From: Piezodorus guildinii
Lineage: Eukaryota; Arthropoda; Insecta; Hemiptera; Pentatomidae
Assembly: GCA_023052935.1 (NCBI GenBank)
Contig: CM041298.1
Span: forward strand, 114,656,977 to 114,720,976
Direction of reading: 5' to 3'
Length of the DNA stretch: 64,000 nt
The notes beneath the pieces are model-generated. The model saw nothing but the letters and a program-made list of their open reading frames with translations, was not told the DNA's origin and did not search any database. The translations under genes and the position numbers were made by a program. Shown here piece by piece: positions 1-10,195 of the stretch. The first letter of the stretch is position 1. Every line of letters begins with the position of its first letter.

Positions 1-95
1 TTGTTCAGTCAAATTCATAATTTGTTCAGTCAAATTCATAATTTTGTCAATAAAATTCATGAATTTTTCAATCAAATCTATAATTTCTTGTACCC
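1..95. repeat. 22-bp tandem repeat
   Basis: About four units of roughly 22 bp, each containing a variant of TCAAATTCATAATT. The first two are nearly identical and later ones diverge. The array may extend left of the window. Confidence 0.7.
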
Positions 96-159
96 ATTTT
101 ATACAGTCAATTGAATGAGGTTTTGCTAACAAGAACATAACATTTTTATTAAATCTTGT

Positions 160-557
160 TGTTTATCCATTTAACGTCACTTTATGTTACTGTGCTTAAT
201 CCGACGGTGTCTTAAGTTTTGCCTATCCAGTTTTACTTAAGATAAGGATCTTTTACGAGTTCCACTTTTTAAATCTTTTAAGAGTCACCTGTGGTGCACA
301 ACTATAGGGCGATCTGCTGGTTTTGGACTTGCGATCTTAAGCATAGAAGGCTGTTATGCTAGCCACTACCCCACAGGTGACCCTCGATGCATTCAACAAG
401 GTGTTTGAATCTTCCGGGTTTGAACCCGTGACCATGGACATATTAATCTTTAACACCTTGCTGAATGTATCCAGGGTCACAGGAGCCTGTGTCCAGGCTT
501 ATTTCGACCTTTAAAGGAGGCTGTTATGCTAGCCACTACTCCCCAGGTGACCCTACT
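160..557 (-). repeat. tRNA-derived SINE with a doubled head
   Basis: On the minus strand the motif GTGGCTAGCATAACAGCC, which resembles a tRNA A-box region, occurs twice (about 520-545 and 345-372). A B-box-like GGGTTTGAACCC core lies at 417-434. The tail (160-260) matches, in opposite orientation, the tail of the plus-strand SINE at 37275-37556. The two heads suggest a dimeric SINE or one SINE inserted into another. Confidence 0.65.
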
Positions 558-559
558 TC

Positions 560-1055
560 CAACCTACATTACATTAGAACCATTTTAATTTTACTTCAAT
601 ATAGCGTGCCTAATCAAAATAATTAGAGCTTCAGTTTCAGTTTCGTATAGTTACAGTATGAAATTGACCAGTTAATAATATTTAGTAATATTTAATAATA
701 ACTTCATTTGCCTCTTTAAATATTTATAATACCTGGCTACCTCCGATATCCTTTAACAGACAATGGAGCACTCACCTGTACTTTAGAGCACTGTACCCAG
801 TACCAGCAAACACTTCCTTTGACCGTCTATTCCGCTTTCCTTCCTTCCCCTAATATCCCTTGCTATATTTACCCCCGGGACACTTAACGACTAATTATTT
901 TTATAGCGGCATTATTTATGTCAAACTCATGTAGAGTCACGCGAACTCTTCAGCACAGTATATTATGTTAAAAAGATGTATTTTCTCATAATAAAATTAG
1001 TGTTAAATATCCGATTCATTAACTGTACGACTTTCCGTTTTGGTGATAGGACGCA
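560..1055. other. AT-rich stretch, nothing recognised
   Basis: No convincing reading frame, RNA gene or repeat was recognised here. Confidence 0.4.
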
Positions 1056-1059
1056 TAGG

Positions 1060-1245
1060 CCTTGGTTATTTGGACTCAGAGGGCCCATTGAAAACTGGAG
1101 TAGGAATATTTTCACGATCGCAATACTTTTCCTAACCATATATTCCATGTTATGCTATATGCTTAGAAATTCGGAACAAACGGTAAGAACAACGCTTTTG
1201 AATTGCTCTTTTTGATAAATATTTTTCAAATATAAATAAAAACTT
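1060..1245 (-). repeat. Repeat R 5' fragment plus flank (duplicate 1)
   Basis: The minus strand carries the R landmarks CAAGGCC, TTTTCAATGG and GCGATCGTGAAAA. The R match and about 100 bp beyond it are repeated at 1925-2110, so a block larger than R was duplicated. Confidence 0.6.
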
Positions 1246-1526
1246 CAAAGATTGTCCTGCTCTTTCCAACACTTCTGGCATGAAAGTGCTCTTCCTACCT
1301 TGTTGACTTTATTTCAAGTCATACTTCAATCATATCTCATTATGATCTCCATATTTTGTGAGCTTGCTCGTCTCACTGTCTGAAGGAATTTTGACCATAA
1401 TTCCAGTAAGATTACTCAGCATAACAGCGTATGTGAGAAAAAAAAATTTAGGAAGAGAAGTTTGTTTGATGAGTGATTTTTCACATCATATCTCTTCAGA
1501 ACCAATAGTGTTGGCCATTCAGACCT

Positions 1527-1655
1527 ATGGCACAAAGGGATCCACCTCGATGTCAACTGTGTAAAGTGACACTCACAGTAAGTCATATTTTTGAAGAGTG
1601 TCCTCGTTATAGTAGGGAATTTGTAAAATGTGGCGTACCACGTAAAGTCTCTTAG
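1527..1655 (+). pseudogene. Non-LTR retrotransposon C-terminal zinc-knuckle fragment
   Basis: A 42-codon frame ending in TAG reads PPRCQLCKVTL then VSHIFEEC, giving a C-x2-C-x8-H-x4-C pattern. That pattern, with a hydrophobic HIF/EEC core, is typical of the extreme C-terminus of I/R1-like and related retrotransposon ORF2 proteins, downstream of the RT or RNase H domain. No RT or RNase H could be read upstream, so this is a short 3' remnant. A T-rich tail follows at about 1760-1850. The exact clade cannot be assigned from so short a piece. Confidence 0.5.
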
Positions 1656-1924
1656 GCATTGAGCGATAGTGATCGGGCCGTCGATGGTATCATTCAATTG
1701 GTGAAGAACATTCGTTCATATCATCTCATTTAACACATTCAGGCTATTTTACGCAATTTTTGATATTTTACTCACAATTTTTATTTTCATTTTATTTTTT
1801 GTTTATTTTTTTATTTATTATTATTTTTTTATTTATTATAATTTTTTTTTCTCTTCATCATAGTAAGTTAATCGTCTTCTGAAGATGTTTTGGGCAATAA
1901 TAACCACTCGCAGTTTTTTTCCCT

Positions 1925-2110
1925 TAAAACCAAACTGAGGCAAACTCCATTGAAAACTGGAGTACGAATATTTTCACGATCGCAGTACTTTCCCTGACCA
2001 TATATTTCATATTATGCTCTATGCTTTGAAATTGAGAACGCACAGTACAACTACGCCTCCGAATTCTTTTACTTGATAAATATTTTTCAAATATAAATAA
2101 AAGTTTCAAA
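1925..2110 (-). repeat. Repeat R 5' fragment plus flank (duplicate 2)
   Basis: Paralogue of 1060-1245, sharing the R 5' part (GCGATCGTGAAAA region) and a downstream block ending in a ataaatatttttcaaat-type stretch. Confidence 0.6.
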
Positions 2111-2114
2111 GATA

Positions 2115-2486
2115 ATATTAAAGTTTCGAGATAAAGCATTTTCGACTAAGCCATGAATCCGAAAGAAGAAGTTTTCGTAAGGTTTAACTCCAGCGAGAAC
2201 TTAAGAATTCAGTTAATTAAGATTTTTTTTTCAGGGCAATCTGATAGAAGTTTTACCATCCATTAGCCTTGCTTGTTGAGAAAGTTAGTTGGGATCCGTG
2301 GGTTGGAGTACTTTTTCCAACTCTAAATAAAAGTACATTGTAATTTAAGAAAATATGCCATGGTGTAACCGCTTAAACATACGACCTTTTCTATGGGACC
2401 CAACTATATATAATAAAGTCTTTCGTTAATTTTAGTAAACTAATATTAAAAACAGTTAAACCTCTTCTTGAATTCAATGATGATTT
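2115..2486. other. AT-rich stretch, nothing recognised
   Basis: No element or gene could be supported. Confidence 0.4.
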
Positions 2487-3235
2487 TTTTTTTTTATCTT
2501 CACTTACCTATATATGAAATATATAGTAAGAAAAGTAATGTGACCGTAAAAGTGTTCGAATTCGTGTATTCACCTATAATAAAAAGTTTTAGGAACCACT
2601 CAGTCCAAATGACCAAGTCCCGCAAAAAGGTCTGTGTGTATGTGTGGTAGGTCTGAGCTCAAATACGATACGTTTTATGCAACTAAAATTTTATATTTTA
2701 GAAAAGTATACGCATGTGATGTTACAGCAACGTTCATTCAATATCAACAAATTTTGTTATTGTATACGTTTATTTAGTTTGGTTTCATTTTATGTGTGTA
2801 ATTTGAGATTTCTTTTGTTTATATTGTATGAATGGGATCCTTTAGCAATATTATTAGTGTCCATTGTGACAAACTGCAACACATACGAATAAATAAATAA
2901 ATATAAAAAAAATAAGAATAAAAAATAAATTCAAAATCAGCAAACTATAAGTCCCATTATGTACCTTTTAACGATTTCCTCAAAAACGGCTTAAATGATT
3001 TTCAATTAACTCACTATACAGATGTTAAATTTAATAGGCTTTAATATCATGTATGTTTTATTCTGATTTAAATAGTCTGATCGGGCTTAAATGACACTTT
3101 TTTTTAATTTTCTTCTTCTAAAGTACTGTAAATTTTGTAGATTCCAAAAAAATAAATATATCGTTCTATTAGCATTGATAAAAAACGGATAAAGATACAA
3201 GTTAAATGAATTATATATCTAGCTAAAAGAGGAAA
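2487..3235 (+). repeat. Repeat R copy, interrupted
   Basis: Starts at the R 5' hairpin (CTTCACTTACCTATATATGA) and contains AAGTCCCGCAAAAAGGTC at about 2615-2635. It resumes near 2960 with the TTTCCTCAAAAACGG and AATTTAATAGGC landmarks. About 200 bp of other DNA lies between. Confidence 0.7.
2745..2910 (+). repeat. Possible Jockey B 3' UTR tail inside R
   Basis: TATATTGTATGAATG and TAGTGTCCATTGTGACAAACT resemble the 3' UTR of the Jockey B element ending at 19311. It ends in an AATAAATAAATA tail. The similarity is short. Confidence 0.35.
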
Positions 3236-3237
3236 GG

Positions 3238-3253
3238 GCAAAAATATATTAAT

Positions 3254-3328
<75 letters not shown>
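3238..3328. repeat. (TA)n followed by long poly-T
   Basis: A short (TA)n run precedes about 60 consecutive T residues. The length in an assembly is unreliable. Confidence 0.85.
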
Positions 3329-3330
<2 letters not shown>

Positions 3331-4227
3331 TGGAATAATCAGAATCAGTCTTTTTTAGAAGTCAGTCTCTTTAAACATCAGAACAAAAGAGATAAATATT
3401 AATGTGATAATGAAAATTGTTTTTAATATAGTGACAATGATAACATTTGAAATAAAACAGAAAATATACCAACATACTTAAATATTATAATACAAATAAT
3501 GATAATATGATAAACAATATGATGATGATAAGCATAAAAACAAAACTTTAGACTTTAATATAGAAGTAAAAAATTATATATAAATGTACCATTCCTGAGC
3601 CATGTCCAAGCATAAACTGAGGAAAACCGAAAACGTAGGTGAAAACCTCTGATGGTTTTCCCCTCTAAATATAAATACTACAGCTTATCTTTGCTTATTA
3701 AGAGTTTTACGAAATTATACAATGGAAAAACAAAACAAAATATGTACAATAAGTCTCAACATTTTTAACAGAAAATTATAAGCACTAGAATCTGAGCTGA
3801 GGTATGTAAAAGATCCATGATGTATAAAAAAAATAAAATAAAATAAAAAAATTATATAAAAAAAAGGGGTTTTCCCCTCTAAATATAAATACTACAGCTT
3901 ATCTTTGCTTATTAAGAGTTTTACGAAATTATACAATGGAAAAACAAAACAAAATATGTACAATAAGTCTCAACATTTTTAACAGAAAATTATAAGCACT
4001 AGAATCTGAGCTGAGGTATGTAAAAGATCCATGATGTATAAAAAAAAATAAAATAAAATAAAAAAATTATATAAAAAAAAAAGCAAAACCAGAATTGTTA
4101 TAAGTAAGCGAAAAGAAAAATATATTGTAAATAAAATATAAAATATACAATAAAGTAAGAAAGTTATTGCCGAAACGTCGGCAAAATTAAAATATTTAGT
4201 AAAAGACTGACTCCTGATTATTCCACC
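3329..4227. mobile_element. Inverted-repeat-bounded non-coding unit
   Basis: The left end reads GTGGAATAATCAGAATCAGT. The right end reads ACTGACTCCTGATTATTCCA, its near reverse complement, so about 900 bp is bounded by roughly 20-bp imperfect inverted repeats. It contains no coding frame but has a 214-bp tandem duplication and a 7-bp-stem hairpin (TTGCCGA/TCGGCAA) at about 4167-4184. It could be a MITE-like element or a degenerate Penelope-like end. I cannot see a target-site duplication. Confidence 0.4.
3657..4084. repeat. 214-bp tandem duplication
   Basis: Two nearly identical consecutive units (3657-3870 and 3871-4084) both begin TTTCCCCTCTAAATATAAAT and end in an A-rich tract. The high identity implies a recent duplication or an assembly artefact. 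Confidence 0.85.
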
Positions 4228-4334
4228 TATAATAGTTTATACAGTCGACTATACATCCTCAATATATATATATCTTTTTTTTGGATAAGAATTGTAGTAT
4301 AGGGAGCACAATTGTGGAATTTAATGAAAAGTGA

Positions 4335-4515
4335 CAAAAAGGGAACAACTTTGAAAACGCATTTTGCACATTTTTAACAGTTTTCTAAAAAACAGCTTAA
4401 ATGGTTTAGAGTGAAACCCCCTTAGTCGATGTAGAATTTAATGGGCTCTAATTTCAAGTAGGTCTTATTCTGATTAAAATTTCCAGAGCTTGAATTATAC
4501 GTTTTCAAAATATCT
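4335..4515 (+). repeat. Repeat R internal fragment
   Basis: Contains AACGCATTTTGCACATTTTT and GATGTAGAATTTAATGGGCT, both mid-R landmarks, without either R end. Confidence 0.6.
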
Positions 4516-5100
4516 TATAATAATGTATCCTTTTTTTATTTTTTTTTTTATTCGTGATAATGTAAATTTATGCCATCTCAGAATATTTTAATGAGGAAAA
4601 ACATAAACGATATTAAATAATAATAATTATGTAAATATCAGGGAACAATATTCATCATTTTAATAATACAATAATTTAATTAAATTTGATATTTCTAAAT
4701 AAACATGTATTTCTCAAAAGTTGCAATAAGTTAGATAACCTAGACATACCAAATAAAAAATAAAATGTTATATAAAAAAAAAGGAGTGGTATATAAAAAA
4801 ATAAAATAATAACAGTAGGATAAAACCACCAAATATTCCGCACTAGACATATATCATAGTAAAAAAAACAAAACAAGAAAAAAAAAAAAAAACAGAAGTC
4901 TCTCACGTTTACATTCACACCGGTTATCATCAAACAATGGATTTTAATATCAACACTCGTATCTCTCGAATATTTTTCTTTTCCTGACTCTTTTCAAGAG
5001 GAAACAGATAAATGTTTATTAATGAATGAAACCCCTAAAGTATATAAACGTATCAGTAATTCATACAACAATAGGTGGGATACATGCGCTTTAAAAAAAA
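4516..5100. other. AT-rich stretch, nothing recognised
   Basis: Low-complexity A/T tracts; no supported gene. A minus-strand open frame at 4676-4933 is almost all F/Y/L from poly-A/T and is not considered real. Confidence 0.4.
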
Positions 5101-5149
5101 AAAAAAGCATGATTTTTTTTTTTAATAAGTTGTATGATTTATTATGTAT

Positions 5150-5440
5150 AAACCTTACGAATTGCTTGAAACCTGATAAATATTATGAATTCCTTTTTAA
5201 GATTTGTGTTCGGTACCTCGAGACGGTCGCATGTATCCCACCTCTACGACGAATTAAAGTGGTTATCCCCAACCTTTCGAAGACAATATTTCCTTTGATC
5301 ATTCCTTTATCAAATCATTTACTTCCACCATCCATTTTATGTCTACAGCCTTCTGGTATCTAAATCCTCAACCCATCACTAGGAAACAAGATCTTTTAAA
5401 TGTTTTTTCCGTAATCTGGGACCCCAAAGGTTAAATATAG
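5150..5440 (+). pseudogene. CR1/Kiri-like ORF2 C-terminal fragment
   Basis: One frame reads LRFVFGTSRR then SHLYDELKWLSPTFRRQYF. This aligns with the C-terminal part of the larger CR1-like ORF2 at 31528-32571 (FIFGISRDTS, EELKWLFPSYRCKYF). Downstream residues continue the similarity in shifted frames with stops. The copy lacks the catalytic RT core and is an old 5'-truncated remnant in the orientation opposite to the large element. Confidence 0.6.
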
Positions 5441-5747
5441 ACTAGTTTCAGAATTTTGTCCTCCTAAATCGGTCATATTTTCCACTGTGCGACTGCTGTT
5501 CTAAGGCATTTCCAAAGGTTTCGTGTTTATCAATTCCAATGTGTGGCATGCAGGGAAAGATTAAATTTACCAGGTTTTAATAAATTACATAATTATTTAA
5601 AATTAGTCAATACATATCCAATCTATTTATACAATGCCCAACACTATGAATGAGAATACTGAGGAATTCGTTATTCGTTAACATTTACTTCATTGGTATT
5701 CAAATCTATTATTTAATAATGAACATACTCAGTACCCTCAATACATA

Positions 5748-5748
5748 A

Positions 5749-5796
<48 letters not shown>
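5748..5796. repeat. (TA)n microsatellite with (CA)n edge
   Basis: About 22 TA dinucleotides followed by GACACACACACACATAC. Confidence 0.9.
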
Positions 5797-5807
<11 letters not shown>

Positions 5808-5929
5808 CACATACATCTATTATCTATGATGAAAAGACAGATCTCAACCACCGACTGAAAATACTATACTCTCTTTTTTTAAAATCATCAAAATTAAAAA
5901 TCAGACAGAAACTGAATACATGCATACAC

Positions 5930-6372
5930 ATACCTCCTTAAGCCAATATGGACTTACGCTTCACAGATTTTTAGTTCAGCAAAAAAGACTAACATAAAAA
6001 AACTGCGATCATTTCAATCCAAAATTTTGTCTCATGACGACAGCTCCTTGGTACGTGAACAACAGAACCCTACATGCGGACTTACAGCAACCAACAGTTG
6101 ACCTACATATACGAACACTCTAATCTCGTTTTCACATTAAACTTAACGGACACGACAATAGACTGATTCACGACATGTCAGTAGCTGAAATGCCGGTCAG
6201 AAGAAGGCTGAAACGAAGCTAGATTAAAGCCTTGGAAAGGGTGCTGCTGGGCACTTTACTTCCCCATGCCTACCGTGTCTGATCTTACTTCTGTCAAACA
6301 CATTTGCTGATTGTCTGACATCTTCTGACAGGTGTAAATAAAGATATAAAGAGAAGGGAAAAAAAAACAGCA
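5930..6372 (+). pseudogene. Jockey family C ORF2 3' end
   Basis: Frames contain IWTYA, LRSFQSKIL, PWYVNNRTLHADLQQPTVD and finally RRRLKRS. These are the conserved motifs of Jockey-clade ORF2 downstream of the RT core. Several frameshifts separate the blocks. A short 3' UTR with AATAAAG and an A-run follows to about 6372. The related pieces at 52020-52260 and 53540-53735 share the APWYV/LHADL style and differ from families A and B, so I call this family C. It is 5'-truncated and inactive. Confidence 0.65.
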
Positions 6373-6374
6373 AC

Positions 6375-6834
6375 ACTATCTGAAAATTGAAGGGCTCGTA
6401 GAAAAACATATGATCGATATATGTAGTATCTTTTGGAAATCAACGTCTCCATTTACCCCTTCAGTAGCTTGTCAATTATGTTCATATTTCATATTCAACC
6501 ATTGTTTCATCTATTCTAACAACTTTATATTATTAGTAATTATTTTGTTATTAATATTTTTTATCAATAGTTTATTATTCTGAATTTAATAAAATTTAAG
6601 TACTCAGGAGGACGAAATTTCAATAATTCGGCCATTCAGTCCTTTCAGACTATTTTAAAGAGATTAAAGCCTAATTAATCCTAAAAAAGCATGATGAGTT
6701 CAATTAAAACCTTAAAGCCGGTTTTTTTTAGAACCGTGAAAAGACTCAATTGGCTTGCACGAAGTAGACGTTCTGAAATAAGTTATGTTATATATTATTA
6801 TTATAGATATATATAAATAAGAAAGTTTTTAATA

Positions 6835-6836
<2 letters not shown>
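6375..6836. other. AT-rich stretch, nothing recognised
   Basis: No gene or element supported. Confidence 0.4.

Positions 6837-6837
<1 letters not shown>

Positions 6838-6880
<43 letters not shown>
6838..6880. repeat. (TA)n microsatellite
   Basis: About 20 TA dinucleotides. Confidence 0.9.
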
Positions 6881-6881
<1 letters not shown>

Positions 6882-6936
6882 CAATATAATATAAATAAGT
6901 TATAGGTTATAAATCCAGGCATATTCTAAACGTCTT

Positions 6937-7330
6937 TCTCGGAATCTTCGCACTAGAATGAAAGGACAAGAAACTGCTTGCATATACGTGATTATAAATT
7001 TGCAGCATTTACGAGTCAAACGCTTACACCATCCCAATTATAACGTTGTTTGAATTCTCCCCTACCTGGCTTACGCCAGGGGGTGAGGATAGGGGATCAA
7101 TACCAGAGTTAAATCTTGTATATCAGTTTCCCGGACAACACAGAGCACTGCACATCGCGTAAACCCTCTCGGCTACCTCGTCCTCAATCCCTCCTACTAA
7201 AAAAGACTAATTTATATTACTATAATTAGAGTTATATAGACATAGAGGATCGAGCTATGGGGATTTACTAAAATATCAAATTCTCCTGCATACAATTCTC
7301 GCAATCCTTCAAAAATACTTTTATGAGACA
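6937..7330 (+). pseudogene. Very degenerate Jockey A-like fragment, split by a SINE
   Basis: At 6940-6985 the DNA resembles the coding stretch for HTRLKRQETA (AGAATGAAAGGACAAGAAAC). At about 7245-7320 it resembles the coding stretch for IELWGSTKPSNS (GAGCTATGGGGATTTACTAA). The order and spacing fit one old Jockey A copy interrupted by about 160 bp of tRNA-like sequence. All frames are broken. Confidence 0.45.
7045..7205 (-). repeat. tRNA-like (Leu/Ser-type) SINE head
   Basis: The minus strand reads GAGGTAGCCGAGAGGGTTTA, resembling a tRNA-Leu/Ser A box, and about 75 bp on GGTATTGATCCCC, a B-box-like core. A CTGGCGTAAGCCAGG hairpin follows. The acceptor stem does not close, so this is a tRNA-derived SINE or pseudogene rather than a functional tRNA. 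Confidence 0.45.
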
Positions 7331-7544
7331 TCCTTTACATGTAATTCTAACAAAAAAAGTAATGCTGGTGGACGATTCAGTGGGCTTAAAAGTAGTATTT
7401 TATAATATAGGTGTAAATATAAATAAAATAAATTATTTGAAAAAATCTCTTGTGAACGGCTCTTTATTTTAGAGCTAGACCTACCACAACATACACACAC
7501 TTCCACATACATACACATCCATTTGTGGGATTTTTTATATTCTC

Positions 7545-7610
7545 GAAGATAAAAAGTTTATTTCCGTTGAGAACTTAAATTCGAATATTTTCAAGATTGC
7601 AATTGTACTA
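7545..7610 (-). repeat. Repeat R 5' fragment
   Basis: Reverse complement matches the R segment ATCTTGAAAATATTCG followed by CAACGGAAATA. Confidence 0.45.
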
Positions 7611-8105
7611 AAGATCTAAAGTTTTGAATGATGGATTAGCAGAATTTGTATATGATGAAGTTGTATACAAATTTATTCACGAAGTATTAGGACATTAAAC
7701 TATTGCAATATCAGATAAGGTTTGCAATAATTAGGAAAGGTATTCAAGGCTTAAGGTATTCAGTTACGTGGGAGAAGTTATTCAGAGGGATATCAGAGAA
7801 ACATCCACGCCCAGCAATGAATACATGATGGACAATTAGCATTTCTCCTTGGGAATTGATACCTTGTTTCATTTGAATTTGTAACTTATTCAGAAGTTTG
7901 CGGACGATGTTGGCCAGGTAGCCGCCGGCTTCTCACCTCCTAAATTAATGACGATATTCCAAGCAACAGGGCTTTGGATGCATCAGGAATCCAACAGGGG
8001 CTATTTTAGCATTCATGATCATTATTTTTAATGAAAACATATTCAAAATATTATACCTGCACCATTATGAGAGTGAAATGTCTATGCATTAAGCGAATAA
8101 ATTTT
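7611..8105. other. Unclassified stretch
   Basis: No element or gene could be supported. Confidence 0.35.
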
Positions 8106-8110
8106 TAGAA

Positions 8111-8765
8111 TTATAAGCCTTCACCGTAAACCTATGACATCCTGCCCTACAGTGCCTTTAATGATATGTCGCTTGTCCCTATTGAACAGATACGTTATTT
8201 ACCTGTTTGACAAACGACTTACATGGAATCCGCATACAAGACTGAAAAGACAAGAAACTGCTCGACGTTTTCGGTTACTTAAACATTTACTTGATAGACG
8301 CTCTAAAATTTCACTTAACTACAAAAGATTCATTTACACGACAATCATAAGGCCTCCTATCTGGACTTACGGAGTTGAGCTTTGGGGATCTACTAAACCA
8401 TCAAACTCTTCCCGTATCCAATCCTTACAATCCAAAATCCTTAACGCTCCATACTTTGTCACGAATAAAATCATCCACCAAGACCATAATGTTCTATATA
8501 TGGCTGATTTGCCTGTACCAGGTATCACTCTTTCCATGAAAAACTCCACTCCCACTCTAATCCACTAGTTTCAATTCTTGCTTCCACTTCAATTCCTGAC
8601 AATTCGAAAAGAAGATGGCCTCGAGACCTTTTTTGGTTAGATTCACTAGAGTGCTGCCAATGGGTAGTTTCTCTTCATTTTTTTTTTCATGTTTTATCAT
8701 TGTAGCATATTTACTTGTTGTATGAAAATATACAGTTGTAATATCAATTCAATTAAATAATTATT
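8111..8765 (+). pseudogene. Jockey A ORF2 3' end, 5'-truncated
   Basis: Frames encode RKPMTSCPTV, DKRLTWNPHTRLKRQETARR, PPIWTYGVELWGSTKPSNSS, RIQSLQSKILNAPYFVTNK. These are the post-RT part of the Jockey A ORF2 that is intact at 59974-62670. A short deletion removes residues between SKIL and NAPYF, and the start of the fragment is rearranged. The C-terminus is frameshifted after ITLSMK. The 3' UTR (CTGCCAATGGGTAGTTTCTC and the terminal TGTAATATCAATTCAAT) runs to about 8765. The same SKIL/NAPYF deletion occurs in the copy at 52305-53488, so those two form a subfamily. Confidence 0.75.
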
Positions 8766-9004
8766 TTAAGTCGTTTTTCAACACTAACTAAACAAACGCT
8801 CAAGCATTCACCTATCTAGTTCTGCCATAAATACTGTTACAAAAGTTGAACTTGGTTTACATCCTCGGGTATTATTTAGATAATCCTCAACTCTATCACA
8901 TTATTTTCTTTACTTGTCAGGGTAATAATCACAATTAGTTTGTATTTTTCTTTCGCTCAGTTAACATGGCGTGGGTGATTAAGAAAACCGAATAGCTGTG
9001 GTCG
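8766..9004. other. Probable 5' flank of the Tc1-like element
   Basis: No terminal repeat was identified, but the transposase coding similarity starts immediately downstream. Confidence 0.3.
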
Positions 9005-9432
9005 CCTAACACTAATTTGAAAATTGTAGGTTAGAGACTTTCAACACTTTGAAACCTTTGGGTATTAGCCGCATGTTCATGAACCGGACTATAAATGTAT
9101 ATAATGAGAGCCTTTCTGTATTTGACAAGCATAGACCGGGCAGACCTGCACTGTGAGACTGGCAAATCCAGTAAGAGCAGTGGCTGCTCGAATTAGAAGA
9201 GATCTCATTCGAAAACAACTAATCATGTCTCGGGAAATGGGAAGCTTTGTCAGACCACTGTCTCGCATAGTGAAAGTTACCTTGTGCATTTGTGCATTTC
9301 GAAGAATGACAGAACTAAGGCTAACCACTTCCCTAAAAGAAATTAGAATGGATATAGATGTCAAGTGCTCCTTCGCCGTAACACCCATGGTCTTCATCAA
9401 ATGATTTTGTTTAGGGATAAGAATATTTTTAT
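9005..9432 (+). pseudogene. Tc1/mariner-type transposase, N-terminal half
   Basis: Reading about 9029 onward gives FNTLKPLGISRMF, then, after a small indel near 9146, VRLANPVRAVAARIRRDLIR and LRLTTSLKEIR, ending MILFRDKNIFIFQEI. This is the paired helix-turn-helix DNA-binding region with a GRP linker, followed by the strand with the first catalytic Asp (ILF-D). The sequence breaks at about 9432 and resumes at 11626 with KFNHQND, where the downstream half fits directly. The element was therefore split by the intervening 2.2 kb of Jockey-derived DNA. Frameshifts and an eroded HTH make it inactive. Confidence 0.7.
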
Positions 9433-9439
9433 ATTCCAA

Positions 9440-10180
9440 GAAATTGTTTTTTTTCATTTTTTGAGATATGCAACTGTATTAGCTAATATATTAAGTAAAT
9501 TAGCTGTCAGATAATATACATGAAAGATATATGAAGATAAAATGTCCATTGGCATCACTCCACTAGGTAATCTAAACTAGAAGGTCTCGGGGTCATCTTC
9601 TTTTCAGGCGCCTCGGAGGATTGTCAGGAATATAAAAGGAAGCAAGGATTGAAACTAGTGGGTTAGAATGGGAGTGGAGTTTGTCATAGAAGAATTGATA
9701 CTTGTTTCGGGCTAAATCAGCAACATATGGGATGTTTTGGATGTCTTTATGGATGGGTTTATTCGTGACAAAGTAAGGAGCGTTGAGGATTTTCCGAAGG
9801 ATTTTGGATTGTAAGGATTGAATACGAGAAGAATTAGATGGTTTGGTAGAGACCCAGAGCTCAACTCCGTAAGTCCATATCGGCCTTATGATAGTCATGT
9901 AGATGAGTCTTTTGTAGTTAAGTGGAAGATTAGAACGTTTGTCTAGTAAGTGTTGAAGAAGTCGAAAATGTCGTGCAGTTTCTTGTCGTTTCAGTCTTGT
10001 GTGAGGGTTCCAAGTAAGGCGTTTGTCAAGGTGCAGTCCTAGATATCGGATCTGTTCAACCGGAACAAGAGGAGTATTATTGAAGGAGACAGTAGGGCAG
10101 GATGTCATAGGTTTACGACGAAGGGTAAAGGTAATTTGGTTGGATTTCTTGGCATTAATTTTAATTCTCCAGTTCTGACA
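9440..10180 (-). pseudogene. Jockey A ORF2 3' end
   Basis: A nearly open minus frame (9593-10178) reads CQNWRIKINAKKSNQITFTL, RRKPMTSCPTVSFNNTPLVP, IRYLGLHLDKRLTWNPHTRL through to DNPPRRLKRR. It corresponds to the region just after the YADD motif through the C-terminus of Jockey A ORF2. The 3' UTR ends in a poly-T (poly-A on this strand) near 9446. The frame is fused upstream to VIRPIWT (10180-10196), which belongs further downstream in the protein, so two Jockey pieces are joined. It is 5'-truncated and lacks EN and the RT core. Confidence 0.8.
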
Positions 10181-10195
10181 CGTCCAGATTGGTCT

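Noticed and set aside
7905..7925. FADD-like codons suggesting an RT
   Set aside because: No flanking RT motif in any frame.
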